A DNA stretch of 52,969 nucleotides from Clostridium yunnanense (GTDB lineage: Bacteria > Bacillota > Clostridia > Clostridiales > Clostridiaceae), in the NCBI RefSeq assembly GCF_016595795.1, contig NZ_JAENHN010000040.1:1-52969 (forward strand), in the 5' to 3' direction. The translations under genes were made by a program, and so were the position numbers. Shown in pieces: positions 24,918 through 32,566 of this stretch. The notes beneath the pieces are model-generated. The model did no database searches. It saw nothing but the letters and a program-made list of their open reading frames with translations, and had not been told where the DNA came from. Every line of letters begins with the position of its first letter. Position 1 is the stretch's first letter.

Positions 24918-26072
24918 ATGAAAGTTTTAATTGCGCCTATGTCTGTAATGTCGGAAACAAGTGGACCATTTTCAAGAGCTGTAGCTCTATGCAATGAATT
25001 AGTTAGGAGAAACCATAGCGTTGCATTTTGTTCGCCGGAAGATGTTAATTATAGAAAGATAGAAAACATAAAAAATTATTATGCTCCTATTCCATCACCA
25101 TTTGGTACACCTAGGTTTATTGGAGAGAAAATGCTTAAACTAGGACAATTATTTAGGATTCAAGAAGATAAAAAAGTAAATAGCTTCGAACATGTACTGC
25201 ATTTTATTGGAGCAATCAGTAAGAAGTACTTTTATGAAGATGTATCTTGTATAAGAAAGGCTATTCAAGACTTTCAGCCTGATGTTGTATATGCGGAATT
25301 TAGGATTTCTGCAATAGTTGCTGCAAAATTGGAGGGAATTAAGGTGGTTACAGGGTATAGCTATCCTGTTCAAAAGTCATTTGCCTCAAATACTGAATAC
25401 AGTGCAAGCGTTAAGAACTTCTTGAAGGAAAATGATTTACAACCGATTGATTCGGTCCTTGATATATTCGATTGGGCTGACTTAAAAGTAGTGTTAAGTT
25501 CATATGAGTTAGAACCTATTGAAGGTAATAATATAGTTTTCACAGGTCCATTTTTTAAACCAAATATAAAATTTACGGAAGCTCCAAAGAACAAAATTAT
25601 AGCATATATGGGTTTTGGAACAATTAATATTGCAACAATGATAGATAACCTAACTAAAGCTTTTGAAAATACAAACTTTGAAGTATATATTGCAACTCGA
25701 CAAGTAAAACCATACAAAAAGAATAATATAATTGTTGATGAAAGATTTGATTTTAGTAAGCTGATGCCTGAAGCTATAGCTTATATAAATCATGGTGGGC
25801 AAAATAGCATCATGACAGGTTTGATATATGGAGTTCCACAAATTATTTATCCAGGCAATGTGTTTGAACGTAAATATAATGCAAGCTCAGTAGTAAATTT
25901 GAAGGCAGGGGCATCGCTGGAGGTAGATGAATTTAATGATGTAATAATTAAAAATATAGTTAATGATTTTATTCATAATCCTACGTATGCAAATAATGCT
26001 AAAAAGTCAGGGATAGAATTATTAAATTTAGGGGGAGTAAAAAAGGCTGTTGATGTAATTGAAGCTTTGTAA
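24918..26072 (+). CDS. GT1 (MGT/UGT-like) glycosyltransferase
   Basis: A 384-aa GT-B-fold protein. The C-terminal nucleotide-sugar site is present as YINHGGQNSIMTGLIYGVPQ near residue 290, followed by a position-conserved acidic and Asn pair (VFERKYNASSV). The N-terminal domain begins with KVLIAPMSVMSETSGPFSRA, an acceptor-side glycine/serine loop. Such enzymes attach sugars to macrolides, flavonoids, lipids or other small hydrophobic molecules. Coupling to a MarR regulator suggests detoxification by glycosylation, but this is inferred. No biosynthetic cluster is nearby. Confidence 0.87.
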   Translation: MKVLIAPMSVMSETSGPFSRAVALCNELVRRNHSVAFCSPEDVNYRKIENIKNYYAPIPSPFGTPRFIGEKMLKLGQLFRIQEDKKVNSFEHVLHFIGAISKKYFYEDVSCIRKAIQDFQPDVVYAEFRISAIVAAKLEGIKVVTGYSYPVQKSFASNTEYSASVKNFLKENDLQPIDSVLDIFDWADLKVVLSSYELEPIEGNNIVFTGPFFKPNIKFTEAPKNKIIAYMGFGTINIATMIDNLTKAFENTNFEVYIATRQVKPYKKNNIIVDERFDFSKLMPEAIAYINHGGQNSIMTGLIYGVPQIIYPGNVFERKYNASSVVNLKAGASLEVDEFNDVIIKNIVNDFIHNPTYANNAKKSGIELLNLGGVKKAVDVIEAL

Positions 26073-26549
26073 GTAACAGTATAAAAGTAGCAATAGTATC
26101 TGCAGATCTTAGTGCTTTTTTAGTAGTCCTCATAAACTTGTACTGGCAATATAATACTTTCATATACAGAATAGAATAGCAACAAAAATAAGTACGAGGT
26201 GTATGATTATGTAAAGTGCTAATAAACGGGTTATATATAATCAAAAAAGTCGTTAGAAAAATATTGGGTTTTAAATATATATTTATATAGGAACGTGTTA
26301 AGGCCATTGTGATTTTAATGATTATATTAAATATATCTGACATGATTAAAAGTGTAAAAAACATTGCTGGTAATATAAGCAATCAAGCAGTAAATTGTTT
26401 TTTAATTTATACAGAAATATAAAAAGGATAAATTTTCACCACTTTGACATAATAAAACTGATACGAAAGATGTACCAATTCCGTGGGAAAGACTACATCT
26501 ATAATTGCAGAATGTTTATGTTTTGAAAATTTTAGAAGGAAGTGGTTAG
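26073..26549. other. Gene-free interval with a minimal hairpin
   Basis: No frame with a credible start and codon use was found on either strand. At 26469-26499, GATGTA and TACATC form a short inverted repeat whose flanks (agatgtaccaatt, tacatctata) resemble the outer ends of repeat family 1, perhaps a deletion remnant. The ribosome binding site of the next gene (AAGGAAG) closes the interval. Confidence 0.4.
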
Positions 26550-26975
26550 ATGAAGATAGAGGCATATTTTGATAGCATAAAAACAGCAAAAGAAACTGTT
26601 GAAAAGCTTAGAGGAGAAGGATTTAAGGGAGCTTTTGTTGATATAAATGAGCATAATAATGATGCATACTCACAGAGAGGAATGGTAGGGTCAGATGAAT
26701 TGCCGACTTTATCATCAGCAGTTTTAGGTGAAGATGGTGGTAATTCACCTTTAGCAGCAGCAAGTCCAATGGTCAGTGGTATGGGAGGGTTTCATGAAAT
26801 AGCAAATATAAACTGTAAGGTAGTAGTTGAAGTAGATGGCAACAACGAAGAGAATGCAAGAAACTTAATAAAAAGTATGGGCGGAACTACTAAGGATCTT
26901 AACACTGGAAGAATACCTGGTGGACTTGATAATATAAATGAGGATTCATTGATTTTAAAAAACTTGGAGGATTAA
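26550..26975 (+). CDS. Conserved-looking hypothetical protein, 141 aa
   Basis: ATG 26550 behind AAGGAAG. The first ~35 residues (KIEAYFDSIKTAKETVEKLR) look like the first beta-alpha unit of a small alpha/beta domain, similar in style to the N-terminus of stress proteins such as YflT, and a matching beta strand (NCKVVVEVDG, then an ENARNLIKSMGG helix) follows. A Gly/Ser/Ala-rich loop (about 55-80) lies between. No membrane span or signal peptide. The family was not recognised with confidence. It is monocistronic, with a strong terminator behind it. Confidence 0.7.
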   Translation: MKIEAYFDSIKTAKETVEKLRGEGFKGAFVDINEHNNDAYSQRGMVGSDELPTLSSAVLGEDGGNSPLAAASPMVSGMGGFHEIANINCKVVVEVDGNNEENARNLIKSMGGTTKDLNTGRIPGGLDNINEDSLILKNLED

Positions 26976-26981
26976 GAATTG

Positions 26982-27018
26982 GAAGAGATAGTGTAAGTAT
27001 ACTGTCTCTTCTTTTTTT
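26982..27018 (+). terminator. Strong intrinsic terminator
   Basis: Stem GAAGAGATAGT (26982-26992) with ACTGTCTCTTC (27001-27011) and a run of seven T residues. Confidence 0.95.
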
Positions 27019-27088
27019 CGGAAGTGTTCAAGTTAAACACAACTTTAATTTTAAATAGAGTTATTAACAATAAATTGTAATTATAATA

Positions 27089-27145
27089 TTGACAATATCG
27101 ATACACGATAATATAATTAAAGTATAAATATCGATACACGATATT
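27089..27145 (+). promoter_or_regulatory. Consensus promoter with twin operators for padR-DUF2812
   Basis: TTGACA (27089-27094) and TATAAT (27112-27117) with 17-bp spacing form a perfect sigma-A promoter. TATCGATACACGATA occurs at 27096-27110, filling the spacer, and again at 27128-27142 inside the larger palindrome AATATCGATACACGATATT (27127-27145). The two copies, 32 bp apart (about three helical turns), fit cooperative binding by the PadR dimer encoded next. Confidence 0.8.
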
Positions 27146-27160
27146 AGGTAGGTGATTAAA

Positions 27161-27478
27161 ATGGCAAGAGAACAATTTCAAAATTTAACGGAACCAATGT
27201 ATTATATATTGATATCACTTCTAGAAGAAAGATGTGGTGTAGATATAATGCAGGCTGTAGAGGAAATATCAAAGGAAAGAGTGAGAGTTGGACCAGGAAC
27301 CTTATATACTCTTTTGGGTAAATTTGAAAAAGAGAATATGATTAGAGAAACGGAAGTACAGGGAAGAAAGAGAAGTTATATAATAACTGACAAAGGAAAA
27401 GAAATATTGTTGGAGGAATATAGGAGATTAATTACTATGGTGAGTGACGGAGAAATTTATATGGGGGATAAGGTATAA
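27161..27478 (+). CDS. PadR family transcriptional regulator
   Basis: A 105-aa winged-helix protein with the PadR pattern (NLTEPMYYILISLLEERCGV, VGPGTLYTLLGKFEKENMI, RKRSYIITDKGKEIL). It belongs to the short PadR-s2 group without a long C-terminal dimer domain. ATG 27161 follows TAGGTAGGTGA; an in-frame GTG at 27152 overlaps that site. Its stop and the next gene's start overlap as TAATG, so translation is coupled to the DUF2812 protein. Twin operators upstream suggest tight autorepression. Confidence 0.92.
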   Translation: MAREQFQNLTEPMYYILISLLEERCGVDIMQAVEEISKERVRVGPGTLYTLLGKFEKENMIRETEVQGRKRSYIITDKGKEILLEEYRRLITMVSDGEIYMGDKV

Positions 27479-28770
27479 TGGAAATAAATACAAAGATAAA
27501 GGTTTTTAACTTTTTTCCTTACGAGTGTGAAGCTGCAGAAGAATATCTCAATGATATGGCAAGAAACGGATGGATACTAAAGTCTATGAAAGGTCCGATA
27601 TTGATTTTTAAAAGATATAAATCAAACACTGTTAGGTATACAGTTGATGTACTCCACAAAGTCTCTGAATATGATTGCAAAGATAGTAATGAGGTTTTAG
27701 AGTATAGAGATTACTGTGAGGCAGCGGGCTGGAAGTTTGTAGGGCAGAAAGGGACGGTTCAGATATTTTATACGGAAGATTCTCAAAATACTTTGGAGAT
27801 ACACACTGATGAAAAAGAGAAATTTAAATCAGTATTTAAAGCATCACTGTATAATGCATTAGGGCAAGTAGCTTTAATTGGAATGTGGCTTTTCTTTATA
27901 TATATGCAATTGTTTGCAAGTAGTACTGATTATACTCTTTCCAGTAATTTGAACGTTTTGACTATAGTTACATTTATATCTCTAATAATAATATTTAGTA
28001 TAGAAGTAGTAAGTTTTGTAATCTGGGCAGTTAAAACTAATCATAATTTAAAAATAAGCAAGTCTATGAAGTATAATAACTATAGGCAAATACGCATAAA
28101 AAGGTCATTGCCTCTTGCATGTGTCTTAATAATGTTTGTAGGTATGATTTATGATACCAGTGAAATATCCGTTATTACTATGTTAATAATGATTTCTATA
28201 CCAATAATAGTAGCGCTTATAATTAGACTTTTTATAAATAAAAAAAGATATTCAAAGAAGGTCAATATAGCTATAACTGTTTTGGGACTTTTGATTTCAA
28301 CTTTTTTTGTTATGACAGTCATAGGTGGGGCGATTGGTAGAACAATCATAAATAGGCATATTAATAAGTCAGACAATATTACTGAGTTGTCATTGAGTGA
28401 CTTTGGATATAAAGAGGCTGCTAATGCGAATCCATATACTAGTTTTAATGAGAGCATTTTAGCTAAGAAATCAGTGTATTTTAGTGAAGATAAAGAGCAC
28501 AATTTAAGCTATACAATTTTTGAAAGTAAATACCCTATGATAGTTGATTTTAATGCTGACAGACTAGTGAAAATGCTTAATAAAATTAAGTTTAATGTAA
28601 GAGAATACAAATCAAAGCTACCTAATGATGTAAAGGTTTATGAGTACAATGAGTCAAAGTGTTTTATATTAGTATCAAAGAATAAGATGATTGATACTAG
28701 AAATAACTTCAAGGATATGGATGATGATAAGTTCTTAAATATAGTTTATGATAAGCTTTTTAAAGAATAG
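27478..28770 (+). CDS. DUF2812 domain membrane protein
   Basis: A 430-aa protein. The N-terminal ~110 residues match DUF2812 (FNFFPYECEAAEEYLNDMAR, GWILKSMKGPILIFKR, YRDYCEAAGWKFVG). Four or five membrane spans follow (about 125-145, 158-182, 208-224, 233-250, 263-285), and the C-terminal ~130 residues are predicted extracytoplasmic or cytoplasmic soluble sequence. DUF2812 genes are regularly paired with PadR regulators in Firmicutes and are thought to respond to envelope or antibiotic stress, but their biochemical function is unknown. It starts inside the PadR stop (TAATG). No terminator was seen before the next leader RNA. Confidence 0.88.
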   Translation: MEINTKIKVFNFFPYECEAAEEYLNDMARNGWILKSMKGPILIFKRYKSNTVRYTVDVLHKVSEYDCKDSNEVLEYRDYCEAAGWKFVGQKGTVQIFYTEDSQNTLEIHTDEKEKFKSVFKASLYNALGQVALIGMWLFFIYMQLFASSTDYTLSSNLNVLTIVTFISLIIIFSIEVVSFVIWAVKTNHNLKISKSMKYNNYRQIRIKRSLPLACVLIMFVGMIYDTSEISVITMLIMISIPIIVALIIRLFINKKRYSKKVNIAITVLGLLISTFFVMTVIGGAIGRTIINRHINKSDNITELSLSDFGYKEAANANPYTSFNESILAKKSVYFSEDKEHNLSYTIFESKYPMIVDFNADRLVKMLNKIKFNVREYKSKLPNDVKVYEYNESKCFILVSKNKMIDTRNNFKDMDDDKFLNIVYDKLFKE

Positions 28771-28799
28771 ATAGACTATGGATATTTGTATATAATAAT

Positions 28800-28912
28800 A
28801 ATTGAGAGATAAAAACACAGTTTCTGTTGGTAGTCAGAGCCTACGTATATTGTTATTAGATATTTATGCGTAGCAGTAACCTGCCCTCCTGGGGTTGTCC
28901 GTTCTCTTTAAT
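28800..28912 (+). promoter_or_regulatory. yjdF-type leader RNA (candidate riboswitch)
   Basis: A structured leader directly upstream of yjdF. The ends can pair (ATT, GAGA with TCTC, AAT); inside are ACAG/CTGT (28817-28827), CTACG/CGTAG (28841-28872) and AACC/GGGTT-type pairings with CCCTCCTGGGG. Gene, distance and conserved-looking blocks (GGTAGTCAGAGCC, GCAGTAACCTGCCCTCCTGG) match the yjdF riboswitch class, which responds to azaaromatic compounds. It likely acts on translation, since no terminator separates it from the ribosome binding site. Confidence 0.75.
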
Positions 28913-28936
28913 AATAAATTACAGGAGGATTTAATT

Positions 28937-29359
28937 ATGGACTCTATAATTAAATTGACAATTCTTTTTAACGAGCCATTCTGGGTTGGTATTTTTGAAG
29001 CCATGGATGGTTATGAGCTTAAGGTGTGCAAGGTTACCTTTGGTGCTGAACCAAGAGATGAAGAAGTTCATGAATTTATATTGATGAATTTTTACAGATT
29101 AAATTTCAGTGGTTCAGTAAGATTAGAGAAAACAGAGCTTGCACTAAAGAAAAAAAATCCTAAAAGGCTTCAAAGAAGTATAAAAAAAGAGATTAGTGCA
29201 AAAGAAATTGGAACAAAAGCTCAAATAGCAATGAAATTGCAGCATGACCAATTAAAGCAAGAACGTAAAGAGAAAACCAAAGAGCAAAAGCTTCAAGAAG
29301 AGGAAAGAAAGTTTAATATAAGGCAGAGGAAAAAGCTCGATAAGCATAAAGGCCATTAA
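28937..29359 (+). CDS. yjdF: YjdF family protein (DUF2992)
   Basis: A 140-aa protein with the YjdF N-terminus (FNEPFWVGIFEAMDGYELKV, then KVTFGAEPRDEEVHEFIL) and a very basic, coiled-coil C-terminal half (KNPKRLQRSIKKEISAKEIG and then Lys/Glu/Gln-rich helices), ending KKLDKHKGH. ATG 28937 has AGGAGG upstream. The function is unknown; the family is linked by its riboswitch to exposure to toxic azaaromatics. The Lys-rich tail suggests nucleic acid or membrane contact. A bidirectional terminator follows. Confidence 0.93.
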   Translation: MDSIIKLTILFNEPFWVGIFEAMDGYELKVCKVTFGAEPRDEEVHEFILMNFYRLNFSGSVRLEKTELALKKKNPKRLQRSIKKEISAKEIGTKAQIAMKLQHDQLKQERKEKTKEQKLQEEERKFNIRQRKKLDKHKGH

Positions 29360-29462
29360 ACTTTTTTTATTCTTTAACAAATTCTTTATAATACTGTTCA
29401 AAAGTTTTAATATATGTTATTATATTAAAGCACTTTATTACCCATGCAGTTGCATAACGGGA

Positions 29463-29497
29463 AAGAAAACACCTACTTAGCGGTAGGTGTTTTCTTT
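29463..29497. terminator. Bidirectional terminator behind yjdF
   Basis: Stem AAGAAAACACCTAC (29463-29476) with GTAGGTGTTTTCTT (29483-29496), 14 bp perfect, between convergent genes. Confidence 0.92.
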
Positions 29498-29542
29498 ATA
29501 AGTAACTGTTTTATAAAAAAAGTTCTAATAATTAAGCCTATT

Positions 29543-29974
29543 TTATCTATTCATCACATCTTGCGAACTGCTGAAAATTAGTGAAAAATCAGATTTTCGA
29601 AGCCAGCCCTTAGAGTTGAAGTCAGTATTTAATGGTAAAGATACGAAATACCATATTTGATTATTTACTTCAGCTTCCTCAAGAATTCTAACTTGAAGTT
29701 TTTGCGTTATCTTATTTATAATAGGACCTTTTTCTAAAGGCGAAAGCATCAAAAAAACTCCTTCAAGAGTAACACCGTTAGAGGTTGTAGTACTTAAGTA
29801 TCTTATTGAAATATTAGTAAGACTGGAGTTTAGAGAATTATACTTTTCCCTTAGTGACTTATGTTGATTGGAAAGTAGTAAATACTGTTGCCTAGAAAAA
29901 CCAAGTTTTCTATCGAAATATAAATACATGCAGGCAATAACTAAAATTAATAAGAATATTATTATCAGTTTCAA
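29543..29974 (-). CDS. Membrane-anchored protein with SH3-like C-terminus, hypothetical
   Basis: A 143-aa protein with one N-terminal membrane span (KLIIIFLLILVIACMYLYF), a short coiled-coil stretch (QQYLLLSNQHKSLREKYNSL) and a C-terminal domain whose pattern (GPIINKITQKLQVRILEEAE, WYFVSLP, GWLRKSDF) resembles a bacterial SH3 domain, a module that often binds cell wall peptides. The TTG at 29974 is preferred because GGGAGTGG lies five bases before it; a GTG at 29989 would add five residues. A 20-bp palindrome lies about 110 bases upstream. Function unknown. Confidence 0.7.
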   Translation of the reverse strand: MKLIIIFLLILVIACMYLYFDRKLGFSRQQYLLLSNQHKSLREKYNSLNSSLTNISIRYLSTTTSNGVTLEGVFLMLSPLEKGPIINKITQKLQVRILEEAEVNNQIWYFVSLPLNTDFNSKGWLRKSDFSLIFSSSQDVMNR

Positions 29975-30081
29975 AGATTCCACTCCCACAAAAGAAATAT
30001 CATTAGAGTATATTAATATTTTTTCTGAAAAATGTGGAAAATCTATAATACTATTAATACAGTTACAAAATATTAATTAAA

Positions 30082-30101
30082 TTACTTAAGATCTTAAGTA
30101 A
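30082..30101. repeat. Perfect 20-bp palindrome
   Basis: TTACTTAAGATCTTAAGTAA reads the same on both strands. It lies between the sirtuin stop and the start of the SH3-like gene (both minus). Without a T tract on the transcribed strand it fits an operator better than a terminator. Confidence 0.5.
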
Positions 30102-30180
30102 ATTTTTACGCTATGCATGTATAAAAGACATAGATATATTATCCTTCACTATGAATAGGTTAAGTTTTCGTATTGAAGCT

Positions 30181-30903
30181 CTATACAACTAAACTTAAAA
30201 CTTTTCCTATTGAGTCATGAATGACTAAATTAGCTTTGCTATCTGCGGAAGTAGTACTCTTATTTATTAATACTAAGTTTTTACCACTAAAATAGTTTAT
30301 AAGTCCAGCAGCTGGATAAACAACAAGAGAAGTTCCGCCTATTATTAGAGTATCTGCCGCTGCTATAGCTTTAACTGCTCCATTGATGATATCCTCATCT
30401 AGACCTTCTTCGTATAAAACTACATCTGGTTTAACTTTTCCTCCACATTTAGTGCAGGTTGGAATACCTTCTGATTGTAAGATAAACTTTTCATCATAAA
30501 AAGCATGGCATTTAGTACAATAATTTCTTAATACTGATCCATGAAGCTCGAAAACATTTTTAGAACCAGCGGCTTGATGAAGCCCATCTATATTTTGAGT
30601 GACAATCGCCTTAAGTTTGCCCATCTCTTCTAGCTTTGCTAAGGCTAAGTGTCCAGCATTAGGTTTCGCATTAGGGTATATTAATTTATCCTTATAGAAA
30701 CTGTAAAAGTCTTCAGGATATCTTATAAAAAAGGTATGGGATACTAGTTGTTCAGGCGTGAAAGTCATGTTTAATTTCTCGTTGAAAAGTCCATTAGAAC
30801 TTCTGAAATCAGGTATACCGGATTCAGTACTCATGCCAGCACCACCAAAAAATACAATGTTATTAGAATTATCTATGATTTCTTTTAGCTTATCTAAATT
30901 CAT
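30181..30903 (-). CDS. cobB: NAD-dependent protein deacylase (sirtuin)
   Basis: A 240-aa Sir2 family enzyme that removes acetyl or related acyl groups from lysines, using NAD+ and releasing nicotinamide and O-acyl-ADP-ribose. NAD-binding motifs FFGGAGMSTESGIPDFRS and TQNIDGLH are intact, the catalytic His lies in ELHGS, and four zinc cysteines are present as CTKC and CTKC 18 residues apart. The start at 30903 (minus strand) is preceded by AAGGAGGTGA; the ribosome binding site itself contains an in-frame GTG at 30912 that is rejected. It is monocistronic by appearance. Confidence 0.95.
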   Translation of the reverse strand: MNLDKLKEIIDNSNNIVFFGGAGMSTESGIPDFRSSNGLFNEKLNMTFTPEQLVSHTFFIRYPEDFYSFYKDKLIYPNAKPNAGHLALAKLEEMGKLKAIVTQNIDGLHQAAGSKNVFELHGSVLRNYCTKCHAFYDEKFILQSEGIPTCTKCGGKVKPDVVLYEEGLDEDIINGAVKAIAAADTLIIGGTSLVVYPAAGLINYFSGKNLVLINKSTTSADSKANLVIHDSIGKVLSLVV

Positions 30904-31184
30904 GAAAATCACCTCCTTAAAATTATATCACAAGTATTGAAGTATTATTAATTTATCTGTTATTATTAATTAGAGTGTATGGGTTACATAATGTTTGTGA
31001 AAATTACCTTTTGTATATTGGATATGTTTACCGAAGGGATACTTTGGTGAGATTCAAATTATATTTATTTAGGAATCGTAAGGGTGTTATTGGAGTTTAA
31101 TCTATAAAAAATAAAAATATGATTCAGTTTAGCTGAGTTTCATTATATATTGAAAGATAAAATATATTTCAGGGGGAAGAAGCC

Positions 31185-32243
31185 TTGCATTTGAACAGAA
31201 TTTTAACAACTGCTGCTTTGGCTGTATGTGTAATAACAGGATCGCTTTTTTATTATAATAAAAATGTACAAGCTCAAAAATCAAAGGAAGCGTTTAGTGC
31301 TTTAAAAGATGATTATTTAAATCAACGTATCGACTATAAATTGCTTAGTACTAAAATTAATGATTTAGAAAAGACAGGCTCCTATAAAGCAGATAATAGT
31401 GAAATTAAAAGTTTAGAAACAATTGAAAAGCAAAGAAGCGAATTTAAGAATATAGAGGAACAGTTTGCAAAAAAGAATTATAACTATGTTTTACCGTCAA
31501 TAGCAAGTTTAGAAAAGCAAATTGAGGATAAGATACTTAAAAATAAGCTATTGGAGCTTAAAGGTGCCGTAGAAGATTCGGTTTCAGATGATTTAAATCA
31601 ATATATAACTGATTCTAAATATGATGAGGGATTGAAGCTTTTAGAAGAAAATAAAGAATACTTGCCTAAGGATTTTTTAGATAGCAATAAAAAGCTTATT
31701 GAAGCTGCACAGTTAAAGGAACAAGAAGAAAAGAAGCAGTTAGAAGCGAATAGAAAGGAAGCAGAAGAAAAAGCAAAGAAAACTGTTAGTCCTGCTATTG
31801 CTGCATATCTTAATGGATATAAACCTAATCCTGATAAAGAAAATGTTGTGAAGAACTATTCAAGTAGATCTAAGTTTTTAGTTTGGGTGGATCTTCAAAA
31901 CCAGAAAACAAATGTATTTGTAGGTAGTAAGGGTGATTGGAAGATTATAAAAGAACTAGATTGTTCTACTGGTGCAGAAGGAAGTGAAACTCCAAAGGGA
32001 ATATTTAAGGTTTCTGCAAGAGGTGACTGGTTCTATAATGCAAGCATAAATGAAGGAGCAAAAAACTGGGTTCAATTCTTTGGCAATTACCTTTTCCACT
32101 CTTGGCCCATGGACAAGAATGAAAATATTACAGACTATACTTTAGGTAAACCTGTATCACATGGATGTGTAAGGTTAAGCTTGGAAAATTCTAAATGGAT
32201 ATTTAATAATATACCTGGTGGCACTACAGTTTATGTTAATTAG
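31185..32243 (+). CDS. L,D-transpeptidase (YkuD domain) with coiled-coil stalk
   Basis: A 352-aa exported protein. An N-terminal hydrophobic segment (about 6-23) acts as signal anchor. Residues ~25-205 are charged and helical with Glu/Lys-rich coiled coil, forming a stalk. The C-terminal YkuD domain (about 220-352) carries the catalytic pattern HSWPMD followed by SHGCVRL, with nucleophile Cys near 328. Such enzymes form 3-3 cross-links in peptidoglycan or attach proteins to it. The start is TTG 31185, seven bases behind AGGGGGA. It stands alone, with a strong terminator behind it. Confidence 0.92.
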   Translation: MHLNRILTTAALAVCVITGSLFYYNKNVQAQKSKEAFSALKDDYLNQRIDYKLLSTKINDLEKTGSYKADNSEIKSLETIEKQRSEFKNIEEQFAKKNYNYVLPSIASLEKQIEDKILKNKLLELKGAVEDSVSDDLNQYITDSKYDEGLKLLEENKEYLPKDFLDSNKKLIEAAQLKEQEEKKQLEANRKEAEEKAKKTVSPAIAAYLNGYKPNPDKENVVKNYSSRSKFLVWVDLQNQKTNVFVGSKGDWKIIKELDCSTGAEGSETPKGIFKVSARGDWFYNASINEGAKNWVQFFGNYLFHSWPMDKNENITDYTLGKPVSHGCVRLSLENSKWIFNNIPGGTTVYVN

Positions 32244-32299
32244 TGTAATATTGAAAAATTATATATAAAATAGCTACATAATTTAAAAGATATTTTAAG

Positions 32300-32342
32300 A
32301 AGTCTATTACAGCATTTATAAAAGCTAGTAATAGACTTTTTT
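32300..32342 (+). terminator. Intrinsic terminator of the L,D-transpeptidase gene
   Basis: Stem AAGTCTATTAC (32300-32310) with GTAATAGACTT (32328-32338), an inner AGC/GCT pairing, then T residues. Confidence 0.93.
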
Positions 32343-32496
32343 ACTGTATATGAAGTAAAAAATATTTGAGTTAACCAAACCTAGTTACTTGAATAGTTTT
32401 AGAAATTTTTATTGTTTAGTAGTTAACTCTTAATAAATAATATATGAATCTTAAGAAATTTGTAAGGAAGTTGTAATAAAAGGTAATGTAATACTA

Positions 32497-32505
32497 TGAT
32501 ATAAT
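32497..32505 (+). promoter_or_regulatory. Extended -10 promoter of the eight-gene operon
   Basis: TGATATAAT is a full extended -10 with no strong -35 at 17 bp. It lies about 60 bases before the first gene of the MoxR/VWA operon and would give a leader of about 55 nt. The rest of 32343-32496 shows no feature. Confidence 0.5.
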
Positions 32506-32566
32506 GGTGGTAAATTTTAACTTATATTGCAATAATATTTATATATTATAAGAAAGTAGGGGGATT

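Noticed and set aside
25999-26382. Minus-strand frame in the gene-free interval behind the glycosyltransferase
   Set aside because: Overlaps the end of the transferase gene, has poor codon use and no ribosome binding site or recognisable domain.
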